Positions 33,105 through 42,250 of a stretch of DNA of 64,000 nt are shown here, one piece after another. This stretch comes from Candidatus Binatia bacterium (lineage in GTDB: Bacteria; Desulfobacterota; Binatia; HRBIN30). A program made the translations under genes and the position numbers. Each line of letters opens with the position of its first letter. Within the stretch, counting starts at the first letter, position 1. The stretch is from NCBI GenBank assembly GCA_023150935.1, contig JAKLJW010000019.1, forward strand, positions 32,078 through 96,077. Direction: 5' to 3'. The notes below the pieces were generated by a model, which saw only the letters and a program-made list of their open reading frames with translations, searched no databases and was not told the origin of the DNA.

Positions 33105-36100
33105 GTGGGTTACGGGCTTGGCATCACCGGCCCGAGTTGGGTCGGTCGGGCGGGGTTGTTGCTCGCCTTGCTTGCCCCGGTGAGTCCCGGACCCGCCGCG
33201 GCAGCGACGTTGTACGTCCGGGTCGGCGGCGATGATGCCCAGGAAGGCAGGTCGCCGGTGACCGCATTGCGGACGATCACGCGCGCGGCGGCAATTGCCC
33301 AGCCCGGCGACGACATAATCGTAGGCCCGGGAGTCTACGTCGAGGGCGATGTCAGACCGGGGGCCTTCGGGCATGTCGGTTTCGTTGCCGACCGCCGCGG
33401 CACCCTGGTGGGAGATCCTCCCGGAGACGTGGTTCTCGACGCCTCCGACAGAAGTACCGGGTTCGAGTTGAACGGAAAGATAGCAGTGCGCATCGACGGC
33501 TTCGTCGTGCATGGAGCGGGGGAAGGTATCTACGTGAAGAGCGGTTCCCACGCGGCTGTGATTGTCAATAACATCGTGTGCAACAATCGACGAAACGGAA
33601 TCTACGTCCAGGATTCCCAGAACGCGACGATCTTCAACAACCTCGTCTATAACAATGGGCGGTCTGGAATCCTCGTGGGTGGCAACACGGATGGTTCCCC
33701 GGGGGTTCGCATCGTCAACAACACGGTGTACGGGAGCCTGAACCGCGGCATCTTCCTGGCCGGTGCCCGCTTGGAGTCGCCCGACGCGAGGGTGCTGAAT
33801 AACATTGTGGCGGAGAACCGTTTTGGGGGGATTCAAGTCAATGCGGTCGCAAGGGAGGGGTACCTGAGTGCCGGCAATGTCGTCGGCGACCGGGTGGCAT
33901 CCGGGACCCCGACAGATGTCACCGACGTCATGGCGGACCCCCTGTTGGTCAACCCGGCCGGTGTGGACGGCGTCCTCGGGGGGATCGGGTATGCTGACGA
34001 CGATTTCCACCTCGGCAATCCGGCCTCCGGACAGCCCAAGAAGAGCCCGGCGATCGACGCAGGGTCGAGTCGTTCCATCTTCCTCAAACTGAACCGCGCC
34101 AGTACGAGAACCGACAAGCGACCCGACACGGGATATGTCGATGCCGGGTATCACTACGGGAACTTCGACGAGGTGCCCGTGCAACCCGAGCGCTTCCTGC
34201 GCCTAAAACCAATATACGTGGATGTCGACCGCGGCGCGGACAAGAACGATGGGCGCACGGCCGCGACCGGCGTGCGGACAGTGGCACGAGCGTTAGAGAT
34301 CGCACGACCGGGGCACCGTATCGTGTTGATGCCGGGCCTGTACGCCGAGGGCGACCTGACTCCCGCCAGTTCGGGCACCTCGGGGCGGGCAATCGTGCTC
34401 ACGGGGCGCCCGGGGGCGGTGATTGATGCCACCGGGTTCAGTCAGGCGTTTCGTCTTGTCGGTCGGGCGCACGTGACCCTCGATGGTTTAGCGATTACCG
34501 GCGCTTCGCAAAATGGTGTCGAGATCCGAAGCGGGTTTAGTGCCGGCAAGATCAGTGACGGTGCATACGACGTGGTAATCCGCCGGTGCCGCATTTATGG
34601 CAACTCCCGGCGGGGTGTGTACGTGGAGAGCGCAACGGGCGTTCGGGTCGAGGCCACGACGATCGAGGACAATGGATCGCGCGGTTTGCAGATTGAGAGC
34701 AGCGAGGTCGGCGTCCTTCGTAGCGTTATTCGACGGAACCCGGACAGCGGCCTCTGGGCACTGGTTGGGTCGACCGTGTCGCTTACAGACACGGTCGTCA
34801 CCGACAATGCCGATAACGGTGTAGTGGCGTGGCAGAGCTCCGTATCCTTGACCGGGTGCACCGTGACCGGGAGCCGTGACGGGTTGCGGCAGAGTGCCGG
34901 TACGTTGCAGGTCGTCGGTTCCCGCATCTACGGCAATACGCGCCGGGGCATTTACGTCGACGGTGCCGCCCGCTGTAGCGTCCAGGCTGTCACGATCGAG
35001 GACAACGGGTCGCGGGGCCTGCTGATCGAGGGCAGCGATGCGCAGGTGAGCAGCAGCGTGGTTCGTCGTAACCGCGATAGCGGCATATGGGCGGCTCTGG
35101 GATCCAGGGTGTCGCTGGTCGACACCGATGTGATCGACAACTCCGACAATGGGGTGTTGGTCTGGCAGAGCGATTTCACGATGACCGGCGGTACCGTGTC
35201 GGGGAGCCGCGACGGCGGCGTGCGGTTCAGTAAGCTATCGACCGGAACGTTGAGCGATGTCCTGGTGCGAGATCACGAGAACGCCGGTGTGCAGGTAGTG
35301 TCGAGCGTTGTGTCGATTGCCGGAGGGGAAATCGCTGCGACCGGCGGTCGTGGGGTCCAGGCTTACGTGGATGCGGTAGAGCCCGGGCGCACGGCGGTTA
35401 CGGTCACGGCGATACCCATCTGCGGACACGCCCTTGCAGGGATTGACGTCACCGATACCGATCTTGCGCTGACGGACGTGCGGGTGTGCGACAACGGCCG
35501 GGACGGGGTGCGGCAGACCGGCGGCACTCTGGATGTGGTGCGCGGCGTTGTGACAGGCAATCAGGGGAAGGGCATCACGGTAGACAAGGCGAAGACCGTA
35601 GTAGTCGAGGACACGAGCATCGCTGATAATGCCGACAACGGCCTCCAGATCGTCGCTGCCGAAGGGCCGGTAATTGGGGGATGCACGCTCAGCGGAAACC
35701 TCGGCGACGGCGCAACGATTCTCGACTCCGACTCGCCGATGATTTGGAACAACCTTGTGGTCCGCAACCGGTCGACGGGCGTGCTGGTGAGCGGTGAATC
35801 GAGTGGTTCGCCAAAGGCACGCGTCCTGAACAATACCTTTTATGCGAATGGCAACCGCGGCCTCCTTCTTGGTGGCAGCGACTTGAAACCACCTTCGATC
35901 GACGGCGTCGTCCTGCGAAACGTCTTTCAGGGCAATGGTACTGCGGGTTTGCAGGTGAACAGGCTCTCGCTGCCCGGCTTCGTCGGCAACTTCAATCAAT
36001 CGGCGGATCCGTACGGTCCGGGTACCCCGGTTGGAGTGCGAGACATCCTTGGCCCCGCAGGTTTCGTCGACCCGGCGGCGGGCGATTTTCGACTCAGTCA

Positions 36101-36248
36101 GCGTACGTCCGGGCAGAGCGTCACGAGCCCAGCCGTGGACGCCGGCGGGGTCGATGTCGCCGACGCGGGTCTGACGGGAACGACCACGCGAACGGACGGA
36201 CGACCGGACGTCGGCCCGGTGGATCTCGGTTACCACTATCGCCCATGA
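33105..36248 (+). CDS. Large secreted right-handed beta-helix protein with internal repeats
   Basis: The 1047-aa protein has an N-terminal signal-like hydrophobic stretch (about residues 10-30, ending near PAAAAT), then two pectate-lyase-fold regions. Each opens with the same pattern: LYVRVGGDDAQEGRSPVTAL (about 32) and IYVDVDRGADKNDGRTAATG (about 368). Each region ends with a YHY motif (GYHYGNF; GYHYRP at the C-terminus). PbH1-type parallel beta-helix repeats fill the interior. A 111-residue segment is repeated in tandem. Relatives include polysaccharide lyases, epimerases and adhesins; no catalytic residue set is identifiable. GTG 33105 follows TAGGAG; the frame is open from 33069. It may bind, trim or epimerise the exported glycan. 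Confidence 0.78.
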   Translation: MGYGLGITGPSWVGRAGLLLALLAPVSPGPAAAATLYVRVGGDDAQEGRSPVTALRTITRAAAIAQPGDDIIVGPGVYVEGDVRPGAFGHVGFVADRRGTLVGDPPGDVVLDASDRSTGFELNGKIAVRIDGFVVHGAGEGIYVKSGSHAAVIVNNIVCNNRRNGIYVQDSQNATIFNNLVYNNGRSGILVGGNTDGSPGVRIVNNTVYGSLNRGIFLAGARLESPDARVLNNIVAENRFGGIQVNAVAREGYLSAGNVVGDRVASGTPTDVTDVMADPLLVNPAGVDGVLGGIGYADDDFHLGNPASGQPKKSPAIDAGSSRSIFLKLNRASTRTDKRPDTGYVDAGYHYGNFDEVPVQPERFLRLKPIYVDVDRGADKNDGRTAATGVRTVARALEIARPGHRIVLMPGLYAEGDLTPASSGTSGRAIVLTGRPGAVIDATGFSQAFRLVGRAHVTLDGLAITGASQNGVEIRSGFSAGKISDGAYDVVIRRCRIYGNSRRGVYVESATGVRVEATTIEDNGSRGLQIESSEVGVLRSVIRRNPDSGLWALVGSTVSLTDTVVTDNADNGVVAWQSSVSLTGCTVTGSRDGLRQSAGTLQVVGSRIYGNTRRGIYVDGAARCSVQAVTIEDNGSRGLLIEGSDAQVSSSVVRRNRDSGIWAALGSRVSLVDTDVIDNSDNGVLVWQSDFTMTGGTVSGSRDGGVRFSKLSTGTLSDVLVRDHENAGVQVVSSVVSIAGGEIAATGGRGVQAYVDAVEPGRTAVTVTAIPICGHALAGIDVTDTDLALTDVRVCDNGRDGVRQTGGTLDVVRGVVTGNQGKGITVDKAKTVVVEDTSIADNADNGLQIVAAEGPVIGGCTLSGNLGDGATILDSDSPMIWNNLVVRNRSTGVLVSGESSGSPKARVLNNTFYANGNRGLLLGGSDLKPPSIDGVVLRNVFQGNGTAGLQVNRLSLPGFVGNFNQSADPYGPGTPVGVRDILGPAGFVDPAAGDFRLSQRTSGQSVTSPAVDAGGVDVADAGLTGTTTRTDGRPDVGPVDLGYHYRP
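34590..35250 (+). repeat. Tandem 111-codon repeat inside the beta-helix gene
   Basis: Two adjacent units of about 333 bp share the order IEDNGSRGL, VxRRNxDSGxWA, SLxDTxVxDNxDNGV and TVxGSRDG. The same marker (GATCGAGGAC) starts at 34661 and 34994, giving the 333-bp period. The units are diverged but align without gaps over most of their length, so the beta-helix grew by segmental duplication. Edges are approximate. Confidence 0.7.
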
Positions 36249-37417
36249 CTCACCGCGGACCGGGACCGCACCGCCTTGCGTACGTCATCAAGTCGATGAG
36301 TGTGGGCGGTAGCCAGACGCACCTGATGCAGGTGTTTCGTCTCATCGACCGGGACCGGTTTGCGCCGGCCCTGTACTGCCTCGGCAATGACGGTGCGTTG
36401 CTCGACGAAGTTCGTGCCCTCGACGTTCCGGTGTTTACACCCGGCGCCGGCGCGACCTTCAAGGGATTCGGCCTCTTGTCCCGAGTCGCCAGATTGCGCC
36501 GGGCCTTCCGAGATCACCGCCCGGGTATCGTCCACAACTATCTGCTGCGCGCCAATCTCGCCGGTTCGATCGGCGCCCGCCTCGCCGGGGTGCCGGTTGT
36601 GCTGTGCAGCAAACGAGGCTGCCACGAACGCCGCGGCGCCAAGTTGATGGCGGCCAAAATCGGCAATTACCTCGCGGATCGGGTGACGGTGAACGCCAAC
36701 GCGGTGCGCGACTTCGTTCACGCCAACGAGGGCTGCCCGCTCGACAAGATGACGGTGATTCCGAGCGGCATCGATACGAACCGTTTCCGGCCCCGCGGTG
36801 CGGGATCGTTTTGCGAGCGGGTCGGACTGCCGGCGGATAGATGTCTGGTTGGGTCTGTGACCCGCTCCCGCGCCGTCAAGGGTGTCGAGGACTTCCTGCG
36901 GGCGGTTGCCCTGGCGCGGCGCGAGCACCCCGAGGTGTACGCAGTGGTCATCGGCGAGGTGGTCATGGACGATTCGTTGCGCGCGCTCGTCCGCGAGATC
37001 GGGCTCGACGGAGAGATCGCGTTGTTGGGCCGGCGGTCTGACATGCCCGAGGTGTACGGTGCGATCGACCTGCTGGTGTCGTCGTCTCGTGGCGAGGGCA
37101 TGTCGAACGCGATCCTGGAAGCGATGGCGACGGAGATTCCGGTAGTGGCGACGGCGGTTGGAGGGACCGTTGAGGTGGTCGATCACGGCCGCAGCGGCTT
37201 GCTCGTCCCGCCGCAGGACCCCGCGGCGCTTGCTGCCGCGATCGCCGTCGTGACGAAAGACCGGGCGCAGGCGCGCGCGATGGGTCGGGTTGGACGGCGC
37301 ATAGTCGAGGAGCGTTACTCGGCCCACGCCATGGTGCGACAGATGGAGAGGCTTTACGAAAGCTTGCTCGCGCGTCGCGCCGGAGTGTTGGCCGGAGAGG
37401 AGCGGGTGGCGGCATGA
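36245..37417 (+). CDS. Glycosyltransferase family 4
   Basis: The 390-aa GT-B protein starts near the acceptor loop SMSVGGSQTHLMQVF. The donor domain contains GSVTRSRAVKGVEDFLRAVA and LLGRRSDMPEVYGAIDLLVS, with EX7E in SRGEGMSNAILEAMATEIPV. The first residue overlaps the beta-helix gene stop, and it overlaps the following sulfatase-like gene by 4 bp. It is related in sequence layout to the transferase at 48142, so the two probably come from a duplication within the locus. The donor sugar is not predictable. Confidence 0.85.
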   Translation: MTHRGPGPHRLAYVIKSMSVGGSQTHLMQVFRLIDRDRFAPALYCLGNDGALLDEVRALDVPVFTPGAGATFKGFGLLSRVARLRRAFRDHRPGIVHNYLLRANLAGSIGARLAGVPVVLCSKRGCHERRGAKLMAAKIGNYLADRVTVNANAVRDFVHANEGCPLDKMTVIPSGIDTNRFRPRGAGSFCERVGLPADRCLVGSVTRSRAVKGVEDFLRAVALARREHPEVYAVVIGEVVMDDSLRALVREIGLDGEIALLGRRSDMPEVYGAIDLLVSSSRGEGMSNAILEAMATEIPVVATAVGGTVEVVDHGRSGLLVPPQDPAALAAAIAVVTKDRAQARAMGRVGRRIVEERYSAHAMVRQMERLYESLLARRAGVLAGEERVAA

Positions 37418-38811
37418 CCGAGCGTAAGAGCGATCGTCCCCACGTTGTACTCGTCGTCATCGATGCCGCTCGGGCGGATCACTTTTCGGCCTACGGCTAC
37501 GCGCGCGAGACCACGCCGTTTCTCGACAGAGTGGCGCGGGAGGGAGTGCGCTGCACGCACGCTGTGGCGACGGCCCCGGGTTCGCTGGCGGCGCACGCGT
37601 CGTTGTTCACGGGCCTGCACGCGGTCACGCACGGCGTCAGCGACGAGCGTCCGCGTCTGCGCGCCGAACCGCGGGTGCTGGCCGAGTGCCTGCGTGATGC
37701 CGGCTACCGCACCGCTGCGTTTTGCACGAACCCGGCTGTGAGCCCGGAGACCGGTTTCGATCGTGGTTTCGACGTGTTCGTCACGCAGCGACCGGCCGGC
37801 CGTCTGGCCGGAAGAGCTATCTCCTACGGCCGGCGTGCCGGGGATCGACTTCTGCGCCGGGACGACGCCGGGGCAAGACGGACTAACGAGGCTCTGGAGG
37901 CGTGGGTCGAGGGGGGGCAAGGCCCGTTCTTCGCCTTCGTGCATTACAACGAAGCGCAGGCCCCTTTCAGGTTACCGCATCCGTATGACCGCCACTTTCT
38001 CACCCGCACGGTGGCCTCGGCGCAGGTGCGATCGGTCAACCGTGAAATCCTCCACTTTGCGGCCGATCCGGAAAGCCTTACCGGCGCCGACTGGTCGGTG
38101 TTTGCGGCCCTGTACGATGCGGCCCTGCGCTACATCGACATGCGGCTGGAGGAGATTGCCGCGTGGTTGCAACTTCGGGGGTGGTGGGACGACACCTTGT
38201 TCGTGGTTACCGCGGACCACGGGCAGAGTCTGGGCGAGCACGGTCGCGTCGGGCATAACCTCGACCTGAGCGACAGTGTCCTCAGGGTTCCGCTGATTCT
38301 GCGCTGCCCGGGGCGAGTACCGCAGGGGTTCGTCAGCGAGGAGGTGGCGCAGTCGATCGATCTGATGCCCACTATTCTAAGGCTCGCCGGCGTGGAGCCT
38401 CCGGAGGGCCTGCACGGACACGCGTTGCTGGAGCGGGGACGCGCTACGCGCGGGCCGGATTTCGCGGTCGCCGAACGTTACCGCCCCAGGTTAACGGGCT
38501 TACTGCGGAAGTTCCCCGGTCTGGACGTGCGCGGTCTCGACGTGCGCGAGAAGGCGATCCGCACGCGCCGTTACAAGTACGTGTGGCGCTCCGACGAGTG
38601 CAATGCGTTCTTCGACCTGCAGGCCGATCCGGGTGAGAGCGCCAATTTGATCGAGTCTTACGGAGCCGAGGCCGAAGCGCTGCGCGAGCGATTGTTCGAT
38701 TGGCTCGCCTCGGTCGAGAAGTTCGACTTCCACGGCGCCGAGGATGCGGTGTCGGGGACGCCGCGCGGACGGCGGGGAAGCGATCGCGCTGCCGGTACCG
38801 CGGGCCTCTAG
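37414..38811 (+). CDS. Sulfatase-like alkaline-phosphatase-superfamily protein
   Basis: The 465-aa protein has a metal-site motif VVLVVIDAARADHFSAYGY (residues 10-28) and a nucleophile segment APGSLAAHASLFTG (about 52-65). It then has VTADHGQSLGEHGRVGHN and VPLILRCPG. The nucleophile segment lacks Cys-X-Pro-X-Arg, so formylglycine chemistry is unlikely; Ser or Thr may be the nucleophile. No signal peptide is visible, which suggests a cytoplasmic enzyme. The frame overlaps the preceding glycosyltransferase by 4 bp. A phosphodiesterase, phosphotransferase or modified sulfatase role in glycan modification is possible. Confidence 0.75.
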   Translation: MTERKSDRPHVVLVVIDAARADHFSAYGYARETTPFLDRVAREGVRCTHAVATAPGSLAAHASLFTGLHAVTHGVSDERPRLRAEPRVLAECLRDAGYRTAAFCTNPAVSPETGFDRGFDVFVTQRPAGRLAGRAISYGRRAGDRLLRRDDAGARRTNEALEAWVEGGQGPFFAFVHYNEAQAPFRLPHPYDRHFLTRTVASAQVRSVNREILHFAADPESLTGADWSVFAALYDAALRYIDMRLEEIAAWLQLRGWWDDTLFVVTADHGQSLGEHGRVGHNLDLSDSVLRVPLILRCPGRVPQGFVSEEVAQSIDLMPTILRLAGVEPPEGLHGHALLERGRATRGPDFAVAERYRPRLTGLLRKFPGLDVRGLDVREKAIRTRRYKYVWRSDECNAFFDLQADPGESANLIESYGAEAEALRERLFDWLASVEKFDFHGAEDAVSGTPRGRRGSDRAAGTAGL

Positions 38812-39007
38812 TGGGATGGTCGGGAATCGAAGGACATCGATGAAAACGATGCCAGCCGCCTCTGGGGCGGATGGAAGAACATCAACGAACTCATCTCCGA
38901 TACCGGTCGAGCTAAGGATGTCCTGGTGTCCCAGAGGCCGTCTCGAGGCGCAGGGCGGGAGTCGTTCGACTTCCTGCTAGGGCGGGGTCGGGGAACGGGA
39001 GTGAAGT

Positions 39008-40687
39008 GTGGGAGCGGAGATCGAGGTGCGCGGCAGCCGCGACCCGTGGCTGTTGGCTGTGCTGGCCGTTACGGCTGCGCTGGGGCTCTACCAGCTCGAT
39101 TGGGGGCTGCCCAACGGCAACAACTCATGGGCCGCGGATGCGCTTGGTCCGTTGACGGTCCTGAGCATTGCACGGCGTTCTTTCGGCGCGTGGAACTCAG
39201 GCTGGTTCTATTTCAAGTATCCCCTCGGCTATCCGCTTCTTCTACTCGCCACGTACGCTCCCTACTTGACCTGGCTGAAGGTGACGGGGCAGTGGGAGCA
39301 CCCGCAGAGCGCGTACCCATACGGGTTTGCCGACCCGGAGGCCGCTCTGTACGCCCTGGCGATGCTCGGGCGAGGACTCAGTGTGCTGCTCACACTCGGT
39401 ACGGTGGCATGCGTCTACGGCATGGGGCGGCGGCTCCTGGGACGTTCGGCCGGGATCCTGGCAGCCTGGTTTACGGCGACCGCATACCCGGTGATTTACT
39501 ATGCGCACACGACGAATCTGGACGCCGCGTACCTTTTCTGGCTGACCCTGGGACTGTGGGCCACCATCGTGGCGACCGAGGAAAGCAAGAGGCGCTGGGC
39601 GTTCGTCGTCGTCGGAATTGCCGCGGCCATGGCGATGGCGACCAAGGAGCAGGGATATGCGCTGCTGCTGGCGTACGCCGCGCTGATTGCCGTCTACGCC
39701 TGGCGCGCACAGCCGGCCTCGACGGCACTCTGGGTGCGTGCCTGGCGGTCGGTGTGGAATACGGGGACACGAACAGGTCTGGCGGCGGCGGTAATCACGA
39801 TGGCGCTGGCGAGCAATGTCATGGTCAATCCGCAGGGGGCCGTGAATCGTTTTCTGAATCTCGCCGGGCGCGAGGTGCCGGGCGTGACGGCCCGGTTCAC
39901 TCCGGTGGAGTTCGCCCTCTTCAAGGGTGCGGCCAAGGAATGGCAATACTTGCGCCAGGCGGGCGACGCCCTGGAGAGCAGTCTGGGGTTGCCGCTGTTG
40001 GCGGTGGCGCTGGCGGGCCTCGCGTTCGTGGCGGTGGCCCGACCGCGGGCCCGTTTGCGGCTGTTGCTGCCGGTGGTCGCTTACTATTTCGTGTCGTTGC
40101 GCACCCACGATCTGATCATGCTGCGTTACACGTTGCCGCTGCAGATGCTGTTAGCGGTGTCGGCGGCGGCCCTGTGCGCGGCGGTCGTCGCCGCGCGCCC
40201 GCGCTCCGGCGGAGTGGTGGTCGCGGCGTTGATGGCGCTGGCGCTCGCACGCGGCATCGAGCTCGACCTGTTGCTGAGTCGCGACTCGCGATACGCGGCC
40301 GAGACGTGGATTGCGGCGCGGCGATTCTCGCCGGCGTCGATCGAGACCTATCAGAAGCCGGTGTACCTGCCGCGGCTGGATGGTCTGGGCACGACGATAG
40401 CGTTGCGCGACCGGTCCCTCGAAGGCATCGCGGCCCGGCGGCCGGCGGCGGTGATCCTGAGTTCGGCGGCGCGCAAGGGGATCACGCACCGGTGGAATCC
40501 AGACTGGCGGCAGGGCAACACCTTACTGGTCGAGTCGCCGCCCGCGGCTGCCCTGCTGAGCGCTCTGGAAGAGGAGCGGTTGCCGTACCGCCGGCTGGCG
40601 CAGTTCTCGCAAACCCCGATGCTCTTGCGGGTGCGCATCACCAGCCTGTGCCCAACCATCTCGGTGTACGGCCGGGTCGATAGCTGA
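39008..40687 (+). CDS. GT39-like membrane glycosyltransferase (ArnT/PMT family type)
   Basis: The 559-aa protein has about ten hydrophobic segments after a short N-terminus (GTG start at 39008). The first periplasmic loop region (GLYQLDWGLPNGNNSWAADA) and the following FKYPLGYPLLLL fit the GT-C fold of dolichyl/undecaprenyl-phosphate-sugar-dependent transferases. It would add a sugar from a lipid carrier in the periplasm. The last 120 residues are a soluble-looking tail. A 196-bp non-coding gap precedes it, and the next gene starts 18 bp downstream. The exact acceptor is unknown. Confidence 0.7.
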   Translation: MGAEIEVRGSRDPWLLAVLAVTAALGLYQLDWGLPNGNNSWAADALGPLTVLSIARRSFGAWNSGWFYFKYPLGYPLLLLATYAPYLTWLKVTGQWEHPQSAYPYGFADPEAALYALAMLGRGLSVLLTLGTVACVYGMGRRLLGRSAGILAAWFTATAYPVIYYAHTTNLDAAYLFWLTLGLWATIVATEESKRRWAFVVVGIAAAMAMATKEQGYALLLAYAALIAVYAWRAQPASTALWVRAWRSVWNTGTRTGLAAAVITMALASNVMVNPQGAVNRFLNLAGREVPGVTARFTPVEFALFKGAAKEWQYLRQAGDALESSLGLPLLAVALAGLAFVAVARPRARLRLLLPVVAYYFVSLRTHDLIMLRYTLPLQMLLAVSAAALCAAVVAARPRSGGVVVAALMALALARGIELDLLLSRDSRYAAETWIAARRFSPASIETYQKPVYLPRLDGLGTTIALRDRSLEGIAARRPAAVILSSAARKGITHRWNPDWRQGNTLLVESPPAAALLSALEEERLPYRRLAQFSQTPMLLRVRITSLCPTISVYGRVDS

Positions 40688-40705
40688 AAGCGGTCAGAGG
40701 ATCGG

Positions 40706-42247
40706 ATGCCAAGACAATCGTCTCAGGAGGCGAAGGTGACGGCGCCGGAACCGCACGAGGGGAAGCCGCGATACGCCAACGTGTGGAAGGTGTGGTTGCC
40801 GATCCCGCTCCTGCTGCTGGTGCTCGATCTGACCTTCAACCTCTGGTTCTGGCAGATTCCGAAGCTCACCGGGATGGGTGACTGGGGTTACCAGTTTCAC
40901 ATCGACCTGCAGAGGCTCTACGCCCCGAAGCCGCCCGGCACGCTGCGGGTGGTTGCTTTCGGCAGCTCGGTGTCGGGTTCCTTCGACGCGTACCAGGTGC
41001 AGTCTCTTCTCGACGCGGTCGAACCGGGAATGGAAGTCCACCGTCTCATGAAGCCGGGGATCAAGCCCACGGACTACAGACTCCTGTTCGAGGCCCAGGG
41101 CGCGCGGATGCAACCCGACGTCGTGGTCTTCACTTTCAATCTGCTCGACTTCCTCAACCCGAGCTTCGAGCGGGGCTTTCGGAAGGCGGTGCGCGACGCA
41201 CTGCCGCCGTGGGCGGTACTGACGACGCGTTACGACGCTCTGCCGACGCTCGGCGACAAGCTCGATCTGGCGGCGGCATCGGCGAGCAATCTGTACCGGT
41301 ACCGTAAGGAGATCGATGCGGCGGCCGGCGGACACCTGCGTGCTGTCCTGCAGTGGAGCCGCAGCCGGCCCCCGCGCGGCGCGTACGGTGTGTACGCCGA
41401 CGGCCATACCGCGCAGCGTTTCGGGCTGCCGGTAACGGCGGGCCGGCCGGAGGTCGTCGAGTATTACGTGGACCCCCACTGGATCGCGCAGCGCGGGCGC
41501 GTGACGTTGAGGTTCTCCCTTGGCGGGCGGAGCGCCGCCGAGCGCGTCGAAGTCGATCCGGGATGGAAGCGCGCGATCATAGATGTGCCGGCCGGGGGTG
41601 CGCCGGTGTTGGACGTCGTCGCCGACAGTGTCTGGAGCCCGCGGGCCGGCGGCGGCAGCGAAGATCCGCGTCTCCTCGCCGTGCGCTTGCGTGAGGTGCC
41701 GCCAGTCGCGTCGCAAAACGGTGCGCGGCCCCAGTTCCGTTATCCGCCCTACCTGGACGGCGAACTTCAACCGTTCCTGCGCATGGGCGACAAGCTCGGC
41801 GAGGCCTTCGCGGTCCGCTGGCAGGAGGTGCTGAACGCACCGAATGCCTTCGGCAAGCGGTTCCGGTCATATCGCGATGCGAAGCTGCACATTCGCGACG
41901 AGGTGTTCCAGCCGACCGGGGAATATGCCGAGGTCGAGCGCCTGGTGGCGTCGCTGGCCGAGCGCGGCGTGACGGTGATTCTGGTCAACACGCCCGAGAG
42001 TCCGTGGCTACTGCGCGACTACGAGTCGACGCCGTATTACCGCGCCTACGTGCAGTTCTTCGAGGGGTTGGCCACGACCTATCCGAACGTGCGCTTTTAC
42101 GATCTCCGGGGTGCGTTGCCGGCGGAGGACTTCAACGACTGGCACCACCCGAACTTCGTCGGTGGGATCAAGCTCGGTCCGCGTTACGCCGATATGTTGA
42201 AATCCGCGCGCGCGGATCGCGAGCGCCGCAGCGGACGGGGGGCGTGA
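40706..42247 (+). CDS. Membrane-anchored SGNH/DltD-like partner of an MBOAT acyltransferase
   Basis: The 513-aa protein has an N-terminal anchor (about residues 32-52) and an extracytoplasmic SGNH-like domain. Block I is VVAFGSSVSGSFD (about 84-96), and a C-terminal His block is NDWHHPNFVGG. The block III segment reads NLLD rather than GND. The middle 150 residues (about 210-340) are strand-rich and may be a carbohydrate-binding module. It stands directly upstream of an MBOAT gene, the arrangement of AlgI/AlgX, PatA/PatB and DltB/DltD. The likely role is transferring the acyl group from the MBOAT protein to the exported glycan; that is inferred from the pairing. Confidence 0.7.
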   Translation: MPRQSSQEAKVTAPEPHEGKPRYANVWKVWLPIPLLLLVLDLTFNLWFWQIPKLTGMGDWGYQFHIDLQRLYAPKPPGTLRVVAFGSSVSGSFDAYQVQSLLDAVEPGMEVHRLMKPGIKPTDYRLLFEAQGARMQPDVVVFTFNLLDFLNPSFERGFRKAVRDALPPWAVLTTRYDALPTLGDKLDLAAASASNLYRYRKEIDAAAGGHLRAVLQWSRSRPPRGAYGVYADGHTAQRFGLPVTAGRPEVVEYYVDPHWIAQRGRVTLRFSLGGRSAAERVEVDPGWKRAIIDVPAGGAPVLDVVADSVWSPRAGGGSEDPRLLAVRLREVPPVASQNGARPQFRYPPYLDGELQPFLRMGDKLGEAFAVRWQEVLNAPNAFGKRFRSYRDAKLHIRDEVFQPTGEYAEVERLVASLAERGVTVILVNTPESPWLLRDYESTPYYRAYVQFFEGLATTYPNVRFYDLRGALPAEDFNDWHHPNFVGGIKLGPRYADMLKSARADRERRSGRGA

Positions 42248-42250
42248 GCA

